Shown in pieces: positions 10,601-23,721 of a stretch of 64,000 bases of DNA (position 1 is the first letter of the stretch; every line of letters begins with the position of its first letter). Where the stretch lies: positions 17,024,152-17,088,151 of the forward strand of contig OW387150.1 of assembly GCA_936440205.1 (NCBI GenBank), written 5' to 3'. The position numbers were made by a program, and so were the translations under genes. The stretch is from Lepidonotus clava. Its lineage: Eukaryota > Annelida > Polychaeta > Phyllodocida > Polynoidae. The notes under the pieces are model-generated. The model saw only the letters and a list, made by a program, of their open reading frames with translations, did not search any database and was not told the origin of the DNA.

Positions 10601-13380
10601 ATGTAATTTTCTTATAATTATCCCTATGATATTGGCAAATTAGAAACTTGCGCCATTGCAAGCAAAGAAACAACAGTGAGCGCCGGTAAAACAGCCAACA
10701 GCAACGAGGAACATGTCACATTGTTGTTGTAAAAACAGTGGTGATGTTTTGGGATTATTTGTGGTGCAAATCCGCAGACTGTCGCAGGCGGTTTTGCCTA
10801 CTTCATTGAGGCAGTGTGACTCAGAATTCACACCCAACAGCAACCCCACTCACCCAAACTTATCAGACATCTGATTAAAATACCAGCTCTACCTTCATGA
10901 TCCTGTTATAAAAATAGTGTCTACTTGTACAAATTAATTTAATAAACAAAGGTTATTAAGTGTCGAAATATTATGCTGAATCCTTGGATTAAATAAGCAT
11001 GTATTATGTCATTGTGCCACATTCTGTGAGCTTAGTTTCAAAGAGTAAATAATGAACTGTAAATAGAAAGATATCATAAAAGTATTACTATTTTGTGAAC
11101 TGTTTTCCTGACTCATGTGGGGGACGTGTCAAGGTGTAAGATCCAAGCATGTAGTATACTACCCATTACATGATGTAATATACTACCCATTATATGATAT
11201 TCTCCAGGCACCTTTTTAGCTGCTGGATGGAGCCCAGTTATTGGTGAATGTTGTTTTGTCTAGAATTATACCCATCTTATTCACTTCAGACCTTCAGTCA
11301 AAGGTCCTGAGCCCCAATTTAAGATGGAAAAAGTAGTCTGAGAAGATTTGTACATCAGATTATGCCAGATATCATTCTAGAACCATTATATGGTTCTATA
11401 ACAGGTCCTTGCCAACCTCCTAGTATATGCTCCAAGTCCATAAGACCATTTTCCTTGAGAATTTTCACTAGGGATTAGAGGAAGTTTAATGAGTAAGTCT
11501 TGCAGGGCATACCCCAAGGTTTAACTTTAAATCTTTTCATCTAATTCATGTGTTTTAAATGATAATGATTTCAAATACCTCTTTGTTCTTTCTTTTATCA
11601 GAAAGAGGGAGTTGGTTTTTGAAACACATATCTTTTTGTAGGTCTTATCAGGGAAAGTGTTCAAATGCTGACTTGGAGTGTGTCAGAGGCCCTCGGATGC
11701 TAAAAGTGTCTCTGCTTTTAAGATTCATCTAGATGTCTTCACAGGGGCTTCTCTACCAGAGAAGGATGAGGAGTTGTATCTCCATGGGATCTGCTGCTAA
11801 GCTGTGATGATATTTTCTACATTAATCCTTAGCTTTTTTGTCCTGATTTAAGCATATGTATTTTAGCATCAAAGCCCATTGCCAGCTTAGGAATAATCAC
11901 AAAAGAAATTATTACAGCAATTTCTTTCCTATACTCTTTGTTCATTATTGTTTGCCTAAATATTTCAATGGTTGGTACTGTACCTCTACAGCTTTGATGC
12001 CTTAATTTGTACTGTGACTGAGTTTTGCTTGATCGCAAAATCAGCTGATCAACACCTGAAAGTTACCGCCCTATATCCAATGAAATGTTAATTTTTAAGG
12101 TTTTAGGTTGACCATCACTAATCTTGTCATTGCAGATATATCTGAAATGATGGGTAAATAAGGCAATAGAACTATGATAGATCTAGCTCTTAATTTAGAT
12201 ATTATCATTATTATTGCATTGATTCATTTATGGTCCCTCACTGTAAGCTCTGCATGTTTTCTATAGCTGCTAACCCGCCCTCTGAACGCCGCTTACTTGG
12301 AGGCAGTTTTGTATAGGTTCTAAGAGACATGTACATGGGAAACGTAGGACCTGAAAGGTATTGAATAAAATCATATTTAAACAGGAGTGTTATTGGAGTG
12401 GTTTGTGTATCATAACTTAACAATAAGTGAAATTGCCAATGTAATGGACTTAATTGCATTTCAGTTGACTTAAAGAAGATGATATCATCAGATGTTTCAT
12501 GAAAGATTTCATGAATCTGCGTCTTGACAAAATTATTATGAATAGTTTTTTTTATCACAGTTAACATCCGCGTATATTCATAGGGCATTTTTTACATTTT
12601 CAATTTCTAGAATGGCAATCAATGCATGAGAAAAAGGCAGAGCCTTTAATGTTTTTGATATATAGATAATATACATGTATCTACTGGATATTTAAGACTG
12701 ATATACACGTTAGGATAAACTGATAAACTAGAATCATCTCAAGTGATATCAATTTCCCCCCTTAATATCACATTTATATTTGAATCAACATTTGCAATAG
12801 TTTTCTAATCAAGTAAAGGTATTTTCCTGATAGAGTTTGTAAGTTGTGAACGGTTTGGTTGCGATGCGGCCCACTAACGCCACCTGGAAGGAGTCATGCC
12901 AACTGCTTTAGAAGTGGCACCCGAAGGTGGCATCATCTGGCGGAAAAGATTTTTTGTCCATAGATTTCATAGATATTCAAATGTCGACTCCTTTATAGTT
13001 AGTTAATTGTGTCGCAATCATATCCCATGATAATAAAACACATTGCATTACATTACTTTCATCTATAAAATTATATACATAATATTATATTCATCCACTT
13101 GTTCATACATTAAAATCTATGTAATATAGGAGTTGTAAAAGTACGAAGATGTAACATCAAGTCATACAACTGTCACCTCTAATATCTGGAAGATCAGATT
13201 TATATGAAGGTATTCAATAAACATAATTATTTGGGGGAAAAAATCATACCCTATGGCTATGCTAGAAGCCCCAAACACTCTCATAAATTGTGCACATGCC
13301 AGATCTGATTATAGTTTATACATGGACACATTTTTTGAGTTTATATTGGTACAAAATGAATGTATAATGTCTATACCCAC
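7603..13380. other. Long intergenic stretch without recognised genes
   Basis: About 5.8 kb of AT-rich DNA. All frames are short (longest 116 codons, 12238-12588 minus) and none has a recognisable motif or paired splice sites. Apart from a small tandem duplication at 11151-11198 and a GC-richer patch near 12850-12950, I see nothing to annotate. Distal regulatory sequence cannot be excluded. Confidence 0.5.
11151..11198. repeat. 24 bp tandem duplication
   Basis: Two adjacent 24-base units with few differences, each built around ATACTACCCATTA. It looks like a simple local duplication. Confidence 0.75.
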
Positions 13381-13575
13381 CAGGGACGGATCATGAGGGG
13401 GTTTCCAGGGGGGCTGACCCCCCCCCCCCCCCTTTATTTTTGGTGGACCCCTAAATTACAAAAAGAGGGGGAAATGTGCATGTACTCGCGAATACACGCT
13501 GTTTTAGTACTTATCGTCTATGCTGACCCGCCCCCCCCCCCCCTCCCTTTGGAAATCCTGTATCTGCCCCCCCAC
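13381..13575. mobile_element. Poly-C MITE-like element (GGCGGATCCAGG type)
   Basis: It starts CAGGGACGGATCATGAGGGG, contains two C runs of more than ten bases, and ends near CCTGTATCTGCCCC. It shares layout with 14376-14556: a CAGG..CGGAT start, C-rich centre and a right end complementary to the start. The right end here has drifted and no target duplication is clear. Confidence 0.5.
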
Positions 13576-14375
13576 TTGGAAGGCATACTAGGTGTGCCAA
13601 CCGTCCCGATCTAACCTTATCGATGCTTATATCCCAGATCGAGGTGTTTATGTCCCGGGATATGAAACTTTAAATGATATGGCAATTTCTGGACTAATTC
13701 GTCATAGGATGGTTGAATTAAACTTCCTGAACAATTTTGAAAATTGAAATTGATTGAACAAATGTAAAGATGTCAATTTCTATTTACCATAGTCAACTAT
13801 ATTTACTACAAAAATGTATGATATTTGTTACGCTCCCGTTTGAATACCCTATGTATTTTTGACAGGTTTGTGATCCGCTGACTTCCTAACAACGCATTGT
13901 AAATATATATGAACCTGCCTTGCCCTTTAGATGGCACCACAAGTCCTACAACCACCACCTCCAGCAAACCGTCGCCAGTGACCCCTTGTGACAGGAATCC
14001 AAGTTACAGCAGAAGAAATTGGAAGGGATTATAAGGATACATGTACAGTTAGTCCCTGATATTTGTTAAGTAAAGCATGAGAAACGTGTCGTCCTTGAAA
14101 TTTGTTTTCATTTGTATTTGAAAAAAAGGGAACAAAAAAAAGTATGCATCACAATTCTTCATATACCAATAATAACACATTTCAATTTTTCAAGGTATTT
14201 ACGTGCAAAAAATCCTCATGTATAGTTATTGATTTTCAGACTCGATACAGTAACATGTAATGTAAATATAATATTATTTGTATTGAAGGAATTAACTCCA
14301 GGTTTAGTATTTATATAGTTATGAATCTGATAGGTGTCGACACTAATCAGAATAAACTATACCATTTGCAGGTAC

Positions 14376-14556
14376 CAGGCGCGGATTTAGCGGGGGGCAT
14401 GCAGGGCGCAAACTCCCCCCCCCCCCCCCCCTTTTTTTTGCCCCAATATTACATTTTTTTTAATGTAAAGTTCCTGGGCCCGGGGAAAATGTTTGCTATA
14501 GCACGACCCCCCCCCCCCCCCCCACGCCCCTTTAAAAATTCCTGGATCCGCCCCTG
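14376..14556. mobile_element. Poly-C MITE with GGTAC target duplication
   Basis: A 181 bp element. The left end CAGGCGCGGAT and right end ATCCGCCCCTG form terminal inverted repeats. GGTAC flanks it directly on both sides (14371-14375 and 14557-14561). The middle holds two C runs of about fifteen bases. It has no coding capacity. Relatives or remnants lie at 13381, 29428, 29974, 35822, 39252, 50593 and 53660. Confidence 0.65.
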
Positions 14557-14562
14557 GGTACC

Positions 14563-17521
14563 GGTGTGGCTATTAACCACGTGTTGACCTCCCTAAACCA
14601 AAATAGTATTTTTGCGATTATGATAATAATACAAACTACAGTGCTCGATAGTGGTTAGTCTGGTAACTTATACATGTTTTAGTACATCGCCTTAAGTACT
14701 GTGATGACCTGTCCAAAATGATCGACACATGGCCACAACGTGCAGTGGTGCAGTTAGGCCCAACTCTCGTTAAGATGGTTTGTATGTACAGCAAATATTT
14801 GTATATTTTCTATAGAGTCCCCTTTGATTTTCTTTACAAAAGTGGCCAAAATTAACCTGCAGATACTTCAAATACTGTAAATCAATTATCCGTATGGGGA
14901 GAATTGTCACTATAGACCTATTTCAATAGAGTGACGCCCTGCTAGCGGAAAGGCCTAAACAATCGATTGGAATATGGGTTTCAATGAGAATTGTTGGAAA
15001 CAGGGTAGCCTGGACGCTCGGGCCTGTCTGATACAGTGCACGCCCAGGCTAGGAACAGGGCTTCTATGGGAGGGTCCACTGCGCATGTTCGTGGGAAAGG
15101 TGTATTAGCAGGAAACCTACCTGAGTGGTTCTTGTCTTAGATGTGTGTCCATTCCTCTTCTGTTTTGCCAGTTTGCTTAATTACGATATGATTAAAAAGA
15201 AGCAGGGCTACCCTGCGATTAGTTATGTTTTGCATAGCATCCTAGAAAATAATTAAGTTCCCCTACCTGAGTTGTGTTTTGTCCTGGACGAATATATCCC
15301 AGGTGTGAGGCGTACTGTATGTCCTTATGGGGATAAGACATCGTCGTTCCTTGCCCCTTTATCAACAGAGGGTTTGAAAAAGTCCAACGCCACTTATGTA
15401 ATGTTCCTCATTTCGTGGGCAGAAATCTACACTTAATTTTAGTGCGGTCACATGCAAATATCAACAGTTTGCATGACTTATCGTTTTTAAATGTCCGTTT
15501 TCGCATTGAAGAGTATCTTGAGTTGTTCCTGTGGCCCTATATCAGTTTTAATGAAGGGAAGGAGTCCTCCACCGACAAGTGCCAACTCTTGTAGGCCTTT
15601 ATACTTACAAATAGAATACTGTCCACTGATTGCGGCTACATCTTTTATGGACGAATTATCACTGTCCAACTATGCCAAAAATGAATGCTTTTCAACGCTC
15701 TATTTCAGCACTTCCATCTTTTATCAGGTCAGACACTTATACCTAGATGAGGTATACGTAGATGAGGTATTCGTTGGTTGACTACAGTATTGGGTCTCGT
15801 CAAGTCCTTGATTCCCTTTTAATTATTGTTGCTTCTGTGAGCTGTCGTACCCACCAGCAATTGCTCACCTAAGAAATATTCCTAAGGTTGCATCGGGGAC
15901 GTAGTTACTTACATTTTGTCTTGATGCTTTTTGTGACTTTTCCGAGAAATAGGTCCTCCCTGAGTCGACAAAAACCCATCATACTGGTATTGTAAGATTG
16001 CCTGAAGTCGTAAATAGGTTGAGTACTGTGAGTCGAGTTCTGCTAAGAAGGGTGCATTCCACTAACCGATTTCATTTCCAATTTAAAAATATTGCAACCA
16101 AAATATTTGTCATATATGGACATCCTATACATTATCACGAAGCATGATAAATGTTCTTTTGACTGTGTACGATATTCCTCCTACATAAATTTTGCATTGA
16201 ATGGATTATGAATTCCGCTAGAGTCGGCTGTGAAAATCGGTTGGTTAAATTCCAGTTGAGGTGTGCATTCTCGGAGTATGCTGCTACCCACTGTTTCGAT
16301 AGACCCTTTGCTGTGCTACCGTAGTGATCAAAAGACCTTTGAGTTATCAGATTTTCATATCTTCATCGCCAAGTATCTATCCAATAAAGCTATTATCCTC
16401 TCAGTCTTTTTTCCCTTCACAGTTTGGATAAACAAATTCCCACTGAATTTTGTCCACAAAAGATGTAATGTTGTTACTGCGAGTCTTTTTCCGAGAGTAT
16501 TAATTTTACTTGGTGTCTTGTTATCTTTCATGCGATCACCGATTATTTTTTGTTACGTAGGTAGCGATTGCTAAATGAACGGTTTGATCATTTTTAATTG
16601 TTAATAGGTAGCCAGTTATTGGCAATAACGAAGGACCTTGAACTTAATTAAAATATATTCGACTCTATCATTGTACATGGTCCATAGTAATCGTAGATTC
16701 ATATTCAGCACCTTATTGCAGAAAATAAGCAGAAAAAGCACCTCTAAGATACTATAAGATACTATAAGATGTGCTCAGCCAGCAATGTCTATCAAATTTC
16801 CTCTGGATTCAATTCCATCAGTGAAATTGTTCTAAAAAATTAGTTTAATTTTCGCAGATCAGTGTTGAACATTTTAAGCTCAAAGACCACCAGCTCAAGT
16901 TGTGCATGTTTTTATTTTCACAAACAGCCTTTTTTTTATTTGATTGTTGTTGTGATCCACCTACTGTAAATGCGCTATAGGTATAATTCTACCGGTCAGT
17001 TCTGGACCATTTGCCCCGGCAACTTATTTATTTTAGGTGCCATTTAGGTAGTTGCTCTTCAGTGAATTGGATGTACTTGTTTATATTCTAATCAATGAAC
17101 AGTCTAATAGTTTGGTGTAGATATGTTTAGGTGTTTTCAATAGAATATATATAGGTGTTCGTTCCATTGGTTGAATTTTCCTATACATTATATCTCAATA
17201 AATAAACAGTGCCAGTAATTTTTAATCCCCGGCTTCTTGGAATATGCTCTGGTGAGATTTGCATTCTGAGCCCTCAAACATACTAAAATATCTACGATGT
17301 TTCCATGATGTTGATATTTACATGTTCCATCCATTCCACTATTAAAATGTATAAGTATAATCGGATAATTAATGCAAGACTAAGAGGTACGAATATGCAT
17401 TATCTTTTACCCAAGATAAAGTTTGTGATCATAAATACATTAAGGTATTATTGTTTGATATCAACGACATTCGTTAAGACAGCCGTAAAGACTTTAGCAT
17501 TTACATAGTTTCAGCATTAAT
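14563..17521. other. Intergenic DNA, no gene recognised
   Basis: Frames at 15487-15781 (both strands) and 16263-16574 have no recognisable motif. A weak inverted repeat at about 16046-16275 (TGCATTCCACTAACCGATTT against a diverged complement) resembles the element at 26628-26840. A short 11-base triplication (AAGATACTATA) lies near 16744-16770. Nothing else is supported. Confidence 0.4.
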
Positions 17522-20500
17522 CTAAAGTCTTGCTATCATCTTTGAACCTAGGGTCTGTGGTTCCAATGGACCCTCGGCTAAAACGACGTTTTCCCTATGG
17601 AAAGTCTTAGTCAAAAGACTATTCCCAAGAAAGGGTTTCAGAGACTTCTTTGTGGATTCAACATCATGATCGAAAGGAAAGTGCAGAACTAGGTGCACTT
17701 TTTCATCACTGTTATTGATAGACACTGCATGTTGAACATGTCTCCTAACATGTTGATGGAGCAGATTGGTTGTAAGAACAACATCGTAGTAATATAAATC
17801 AATACGAGTGCCCAGTGGTATTTTGTCTGTGAAGCTGAAACTGAGAGCTTTGACTTTTGAAGTGGATCCCTCTCTTAAAGTGACCAATGTAAAATGAGAC
17901 CTGACAGCATCGATCAAGATGTCGTAACTTGCTCTCAGGGGGCGCCAGTTCTGGTAGCAGACGAGGTATCTAGTGGGAAATAATGATACTAAATTTGTGA
18001 TGTCAGCGAATACCTCCTTTGCTCTATCGATCCCAAGAACCTCTGTATCTTTACTCAGATTTATCAGACTAGAAACCGATGAACCAATGTCTTCTTTGGT
18101 GCCTTGGAAGATGAGTAGATTCTGTCAAATGAATGGAAGATGATGTTGATATAATGCCAGTATGTGAATCGATAATTATGTCTTATGAGTTTTGTTATAT
18201 AATTGATAAAGTTCCATTCTTATCAAGTCTGGGAAGTTTAAGAGACTGCATTCATGCACTTACAAATGGAAAATACAGTAATGAATTAACTTTGCATACA
18301 CTTTTTTAGGTTGCAAACACAGAAAATTGGGAGATCGAAATATTGTACCATGGCAATAGTTAAAAGGAGGCAACAACAATGCTATGTTTAAAAATGCAGA
18401 ATACTTTAGACTCGAGAAATCAGATATATGAAATTAACCCGAGAGTCGTAATGTAGACAATATCGCCTTTAATAAATCGTTTTTGTGAGCCCTTAATTAT
18501 AGTTTTTAGTATTGTAGCTTATGGGAAGGGCTCACTCAATCAGTCATGTCTTTTGTAGGTATTTGGGCTTTGATCTGATTGCCCGGTTACACAATCTTAC
18601 ATACAAGTAGCTACAGGCCTTTGTTCACCAGCATGCATTTGTAAGCAGGACAATTAGTGTGCATCAAGTGTAATTTAGTGGGCAGGCCTCTCCCTTGAAC
18701 TCAGTTCAAGGAGTGGGGGTGGGGCAGGGTGCAGTTTGAGAAGCCAGAAGTGGGTTACATAACCAGTACTTGAGCCACAGTCACCTGCATGTGGGTGGGT
18801 GCAGGGGACCGGGGCATTGACAGTCCACTCAACATAGTGGTGGTGGTGGTGGGGGGGGGGGGGGGGGGTGAGGCAGTCAGGGTCTAGGCAGTAAGTGTAT
18901 GCAAGGCCTGGTAGGGGGAGGAGGAGGGGGGGGGGTCATGGTTGCTTGGGCGCATGGACAGTGATAAAGGAGGGAGTCCTATTGGTCAATCAGGTTGACC
19001 AATGAGTGTACAGCTGCCCGGGACAGCTGCACTGCCCAATGGACACTACTGGGACCCCCACCTCTATGATGAGATTTCTGATTTCTAGTTAAGGGCGAAC
19101 ATCGATCGTTCCAACGATCGGAACTTTGATAGTCATTTGCTTCTTGCTCTTTAATTATTGTAAGCAATAAGTGGCTGTCAAAATTGTGTTGAATCTTAAG
19201 ATGATACGTCAAGCCTTTGGTTAAAAGTATTAGATATTGCCTAATCTGCTTGGACTCAAACAATACAAACTTACCCATTTCATAACGATTCTCTCTGGGG
19301 CTTTTCCAGTTTTGCTTGCCTCTTGCATGATGTCAAAGTGTTTTGCCCCTACACCAGCATGTGCCGAGAACTGCAAGGTTGGTACCCTCTTCTGTACCAG
19401 CTTGATAGCTGGGAAAAGAAGCTTACCAAAAACACCCTGAAATGAGACGATCCGAATCAAACATACATCAAAATGCAGTTTTATAATTTTAACATTATGA
19501 TTAAAAATCATGTATGTAACTATTTATATGGATGGTTATCAGCTGGTTATTAATAATTAATATAGGCTATATTATTTTTTCTTTCCTAGAATATTCGTTT
19601 CCTTAACAAAGAATATTCAAAAGAACATAAGCGACGTACCCTATAGTTTTTGTTAGATATCTTATAATTGTCATTATCATCGGGACAGAACCCTCTTCGC
19701 GGATCTCTAGAAAAATAAATATATTTGCAGAACCCTAATCTTTACCATACCTGCCGGCCCAGGGAGGGATCTGCCCGTCCTGCTGCCGTGATCATTGTCA
19801 GGCCTCCATCAATGACTCGAGCTGCCACATAAGCTACCTACGATGGTATCAATTGACAAGGAGTCAGAAATATGCCCAACTATAAAATTAATAGGAACTG
19901 TGTCTAGGGATAGAAGTTAATGTATGATTGAAGAGAGAGGAAAGTGCTGCCCCCTGCTGTGTTGCAGTTGTGTTTCAAGTTGATTACAAACTTCACAGTT
20001 AACTCTACCTGACCTTTAATAGCAGCTACCTTCGTCAGTTAAGTGCTCGTCGGGAAACCTTGTATGTATATCAGATATATTCTATATATACATACAAGGT
20101 CTCTGGTGCTCGTATTCTGTACGTTACCTGTTATGTACATTTTGTACATAATATGTATTGTGTGTATTGTTTGCCAAGTGTGTCTTGTGTGTCTTGTGGG
20201 TATTATATTATACATGTATGTTCGTATGAATGTTTGTGTATTATACGTATGTGTGTTTGAATGTTTATAGAGAATACGCATAATGTTATATTATGTAATT
20301 GTGTATTTTCATAAAAGCAATAAAAGGCTGATGCAGTTGCTTAGGCCTGCATCTACAATCACCCAGATCATCGATAATTGAAGTCATATATATGGCTATA
20401 ATATAGTATTATGGTAAAAGTACTTTCAGTTTTCATCGACTTTGTAGTAGAGGGGCTCATGGTAGTGAGTATCTATATATATATCTAGAATATTTCTACA

Positions 20501-20748
20501 GTGAATTATCAAACCTTGAAACGTGAATAGGCTTTCGAACCAGATAAACCATTTACATAATAAAAATCATTCATACTCACTATTTTCCCATCAAGTTCTC
20601 CAACAAACGAGTGACAGTCTGGGCTTTGCAGATAGATGTGGTAGTAAATCGGTAAATAGTCAAAGCCTTCATATACATTCCTGTTGATGTCCAGGACCGC
20701 CTTGTAGTCTGCTGGGGTGGCTGCCCTAACCAACAGATCCCCTTCCAT
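17522..20748 (-). CDS. GNAT N-acetyltransferase, NAT16/HISAT-like, copy A
   Basis: Predicted acetyl-CoA-dependent N-acetyltransferase of the family containing vertebrate histidine N-acetyltransferase (NAT16). Coding exons on the minus strand: 20748-20581, 19837-19751, 19436-19275 and 18121-17522, giving 338 residues; all introns are phase 0 with GT-AG borders. Exon 1 has the family block GFDYLPIYYHIYLQSPD, matching GLDYLPSRYHSWLRDPD of human NAT16. Exons 2-3 bring the CoA-binding loop around Q-GVFG-K. The last exon carries YQNWRPLRASYD and the C-terminal domain. Every exon is open and matches copies B and C in length, so the gene looks functional. The acetylated substrate cannot be read from sequence; histidine is the precedent in fish. 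Intron 3 holds a G-rich tract. Confidence 0.88.
18664..18935. repeat. G-rich low-complexity tract in intron 3 of copy A
   Basis: A GC-rich patch with (TGG)n running into about 20 consecutive G (18836-18869) and a second G run near 18916-18935. Several separated G runs on one strand could form a G-quadruplex. A small palindrome CTTGAACTCAGTTCAAG lies at its left side. Confidence 0.6.
20051..20105. mobile_element. 55 bp palindromic micro-element, copy 1
   Basis: A 55-base near-palindrome (CGGGAAACCTTGTATGTATA at the left, TACATACAAGGTCTCTG at the right) is flanked on both sides by the perfect 8 bp direct repeat GTGCTCGT (20043-20050 and 20106-20113). The second copy at 33917-33971 has the same length and sequence but a different 8 bp duplication, so this is a transposed unit rather than a chance hairpin. 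An 8 bp duplication and CAGAG ends suggest hAT-type transposition; that is inference. Confidence 0.75.
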
Positions 20749-20799
20749 CTTCCAACGATGTTCTCCGTAAAGCTCTGAGTATTAATCAATTAATAGCTA

Positions 20800-23720
20800 A
20801 ATTTCTGATACATTGAATTGTTATACATTAGCCCTGGTACTTATCTACTTGTTTAATCTGAACTTTAATGTGCACGTCTTTTCACAAAGCACAAAATAAG
20901 ACCCCCTATGGCCCCTATAGTACTGTGTGACTGCATGGAGATACATAGGATGTTATGTTATGTATATTTATGGTGATTGGGACCAGTGTGCAGGAGCAGG
21001 CCAGGGCTGCCTTACATAACGGCATCCAGGGTCGCGACACCCCCTTAGTAGGGCTATTTATAGGTACTTGACCCGGGGGACAGGCGTCCAGAACCAGCCA
21101 GGAGAGGTCAGATACAACAATAAAAATGGGCGGGTAATATAAAATAGGCGGTAATCTCAGGTCAGTCTAGTCTGTCGGGTTCAGACCCACTGTTTCCCAA
21201 AGTGATATTATGTAAGAGGTATATAGGTCATGGAAGGACTAAGGTCAGTCCGGCTTCGCGGGCCAACCAGTACGTTCCCATTCCTATGTTAGCCCCAATC
21301 TGATAATGTTTGTTTTATTTCAAAGCACTTTAACTGTAGTCAGGTGGAAAGTACTGCGTATACTATACTTTTCAGTGAAGGAGGCATTAAGGTTTTGTCA
21401 AGCTTGAGGATGAGGTGACCTTACCTAAAATACTTTGGGGGTTTCTAAGTGTATTAGGTTAGGCCTCAGGTTCTAAACACAGCGTTAAAGGGTTTACTGT
21501 TTTTATTAATGTTTTCAGGTTAGCTACGTTCAAATGTTCATGCTCTAATTATTTGAGACTACCGAAACGTTGAATACCAGGATTCAGTTGCCTTCATTTC
21601 ATCCCTTCTTTACTTTAGGGTGTACGTGTATCTTTCTATGCTATACGAAACCTGTGAATTACGGATAAATTAAGTATTATCAAACCTTATCATTCAGATT
21701 CCAATGCATATCAACATGCATGCATAGAGTCATTTTTTGATTTATTCGAGTTAAATACTGCATGACGTATCAAAACATTTAACCACAAAACTATGATTAC
21801 AACCTAAGGATGATAGAGACTACAGTATTAGGTTGTTGAATAGCGCAAACCAGATTTTTTTCCGGATTAAATACTTATTTAAAGAACCAGAAACAATATG
21901 TAACTCATGTACATACAGAACCATGTGTGATTAGAAATATAGATAATACTTACATTTATGGGATAGTAATGACTAGAGTATCAAATAGTAGAATTATTAT
22001 GGACCAGTTTCTGACGAGGCCATGTATGTGTTGTCCCCAGAATTTGCATCTGGATTGGCGAAGTTTACAGAACACAAGTATTATTGTCCAGTGACCTGAG
22101 AGCAAAGGCCAAGATGATATGGTTTGATTTGTGATAGGTATCTCCACAATCATGATAAGTTCCTGTACCGGGCTGGACAGATGAGCTACTATCATAAACT
22201 ACTATATTCATTTTGTAACCTTTACATATTCATGAGCACATAGACATCCCAAATCATCTCATGGCTGCCCTCAAGGCACCTTCCCAAGGCCTCCCAAGTT
22301 TGGTCTGGGTTGCTCTCATATTCGCAGGTGCTCGAGTCATGTATCGTCCCGAGGTCGCATTGGGGTCCTTCATTGGGTGCTCATATTTGTCATTATGATC
22401 TATTTTTCAACCATAAGAGAATAACAGATCAGATGTTTACAATTGAGCCCCTTGAAGGACACTAGTTTATTTTGGGGTGAAAATCCACCTTTTATAAGCA
22501 ACAGGTATACACTGATTGGTCATTACATATTAAACGGTGTAACCCTATATATAAAAATACTGTGTTTCCCAAATAAATACTAAGTTTTGTGTTATCCGTA
22601 CTATTTTCGTACCTTTTGTGGTATCTGAAATTTCGAGTTACTCTTAGCATTTTGTGTTTTCATGTTTCTGAGAATTCCTGGGGAAATACAGCAATTAACT
22701 GAAGCAATCTGTGAGGTGTATGTTTTTCCTTATAAACCTATAGGAAATAACGTTATCATGTTGCTGTTAAATTGTTTTATTATAGACAAATGCTTATGTA
22801 CTAGACAATTCTCGGCTTTTGGACACAAGATTAGGAACAGCACAGAAAAAAGAAAGAACAACCTAGCCCTCGCCTGTTCACATTAACACAATCACGCAAA
22901 CAATTCGATATTACATAAATGAAATAAGAACAAAGGTGTAATAAAAACAACTGGACGACAGTGCTGAGGATAGATGGATTGATTAAGTTCAAGCTGACAT
23001 TAAAAATGCTGGCTAGATCAACATATCATTTCGACATGTGACTCTCTTCATCAAGAACTGATGACTTACATAAGAATTTGTCACCATGCGGAGACCACTG
23101 AGAGAGAAACAAAGCATTGTCTGGATACGCTGTAAAGCTGGGTATTGGGCCCCTTCGTATATGAACACCTTGAAGTTCCTTAGATAAGTAAGTATTTTAG
23201 GACACGGGTTCAATAGTTATATCATTGAATATGTTTTTGATTAGCCCTTATCATTTTGCTAATTTATTTTTCATTCTTTCATCTCTAACCTGGACTATGA
23301 CATAACACAACAAAGGAATGATAAGTGAAGTGTTTGGATAATAGGGAAACCCTTCCCCACTATTGAAAGATAGTAGACATATTAATATCCAACAACACAT
23401 TTTAGAGTGATAACATCCTGAACGTGGCAAAATAGGATTCCATGCCCGCACGAACGATAATAATGCAGAATAATTGTTTTTAATGTGATTTGCAAAATTA
23501 CCTTATAAGCACAGCTAGTACAGGTATTGACAATTGACAGCATATTATTTGGATTTTAAAGTCGTTAGCGTTTGAGGGGTTTCATTGGTTAAGCATTGAT
23601 TTAAAACGTCTAAACAAGTTCCTTAAACGTCAAAAATAGAGTTAAACTGTCTAAAGTAAGCTGTCAAAATAATCTATGATATAGAGTGACTGGAAAATGT
23701 GAGAATGGTTGGATATAATA
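20800..23720. other. Spacer between copies A and B, with a dispersed repeat
   Basis: No gene seen. A GC-richer patch at 21000-21290, about 0.3-0.5 kb upstream of copy A, could hold its promoter, including an AT-rich TATTTATAG, but nothing decisive marks it. The right half contains a diverged repeat shared with 49026-49440. Confidence 0.4.
22062..22830 (+). repeat. Dispersed repeat, copy 1
   Basis: Blocks such as TTATTGTCCAGTGACCT, CAAAGGCCAA and GGAAATAA, and the ACTAGACAATTCTC end, recur in the same order at 49026-49440, here with extra intervening sequence. It is an old interspersed repeat of unknown class; no coding signal. Confidence 0.45.
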
Positions 23721-23721
23721 A

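Noticed and set aside
11600-11800. Possible LINE tail (fragments resembling AFKIHLDVF)
   Set aside because: The similarity depends on switching frames over a short stretch and lacks a poly-A tail; too weak.
12238-12588. 116-codon minus-strand frame
   Set aside because: No recognisable domain and no neighbouring exons; length is possible by chance in this much sequence.
15487-16574. Frames at 15487-15781 and 16263-16574 as possible genes
   Set aside because: No family motif, no paired splice sites, AT-rich codons; the 16263 frame is hydrophobic mainly from T-rich sequence.
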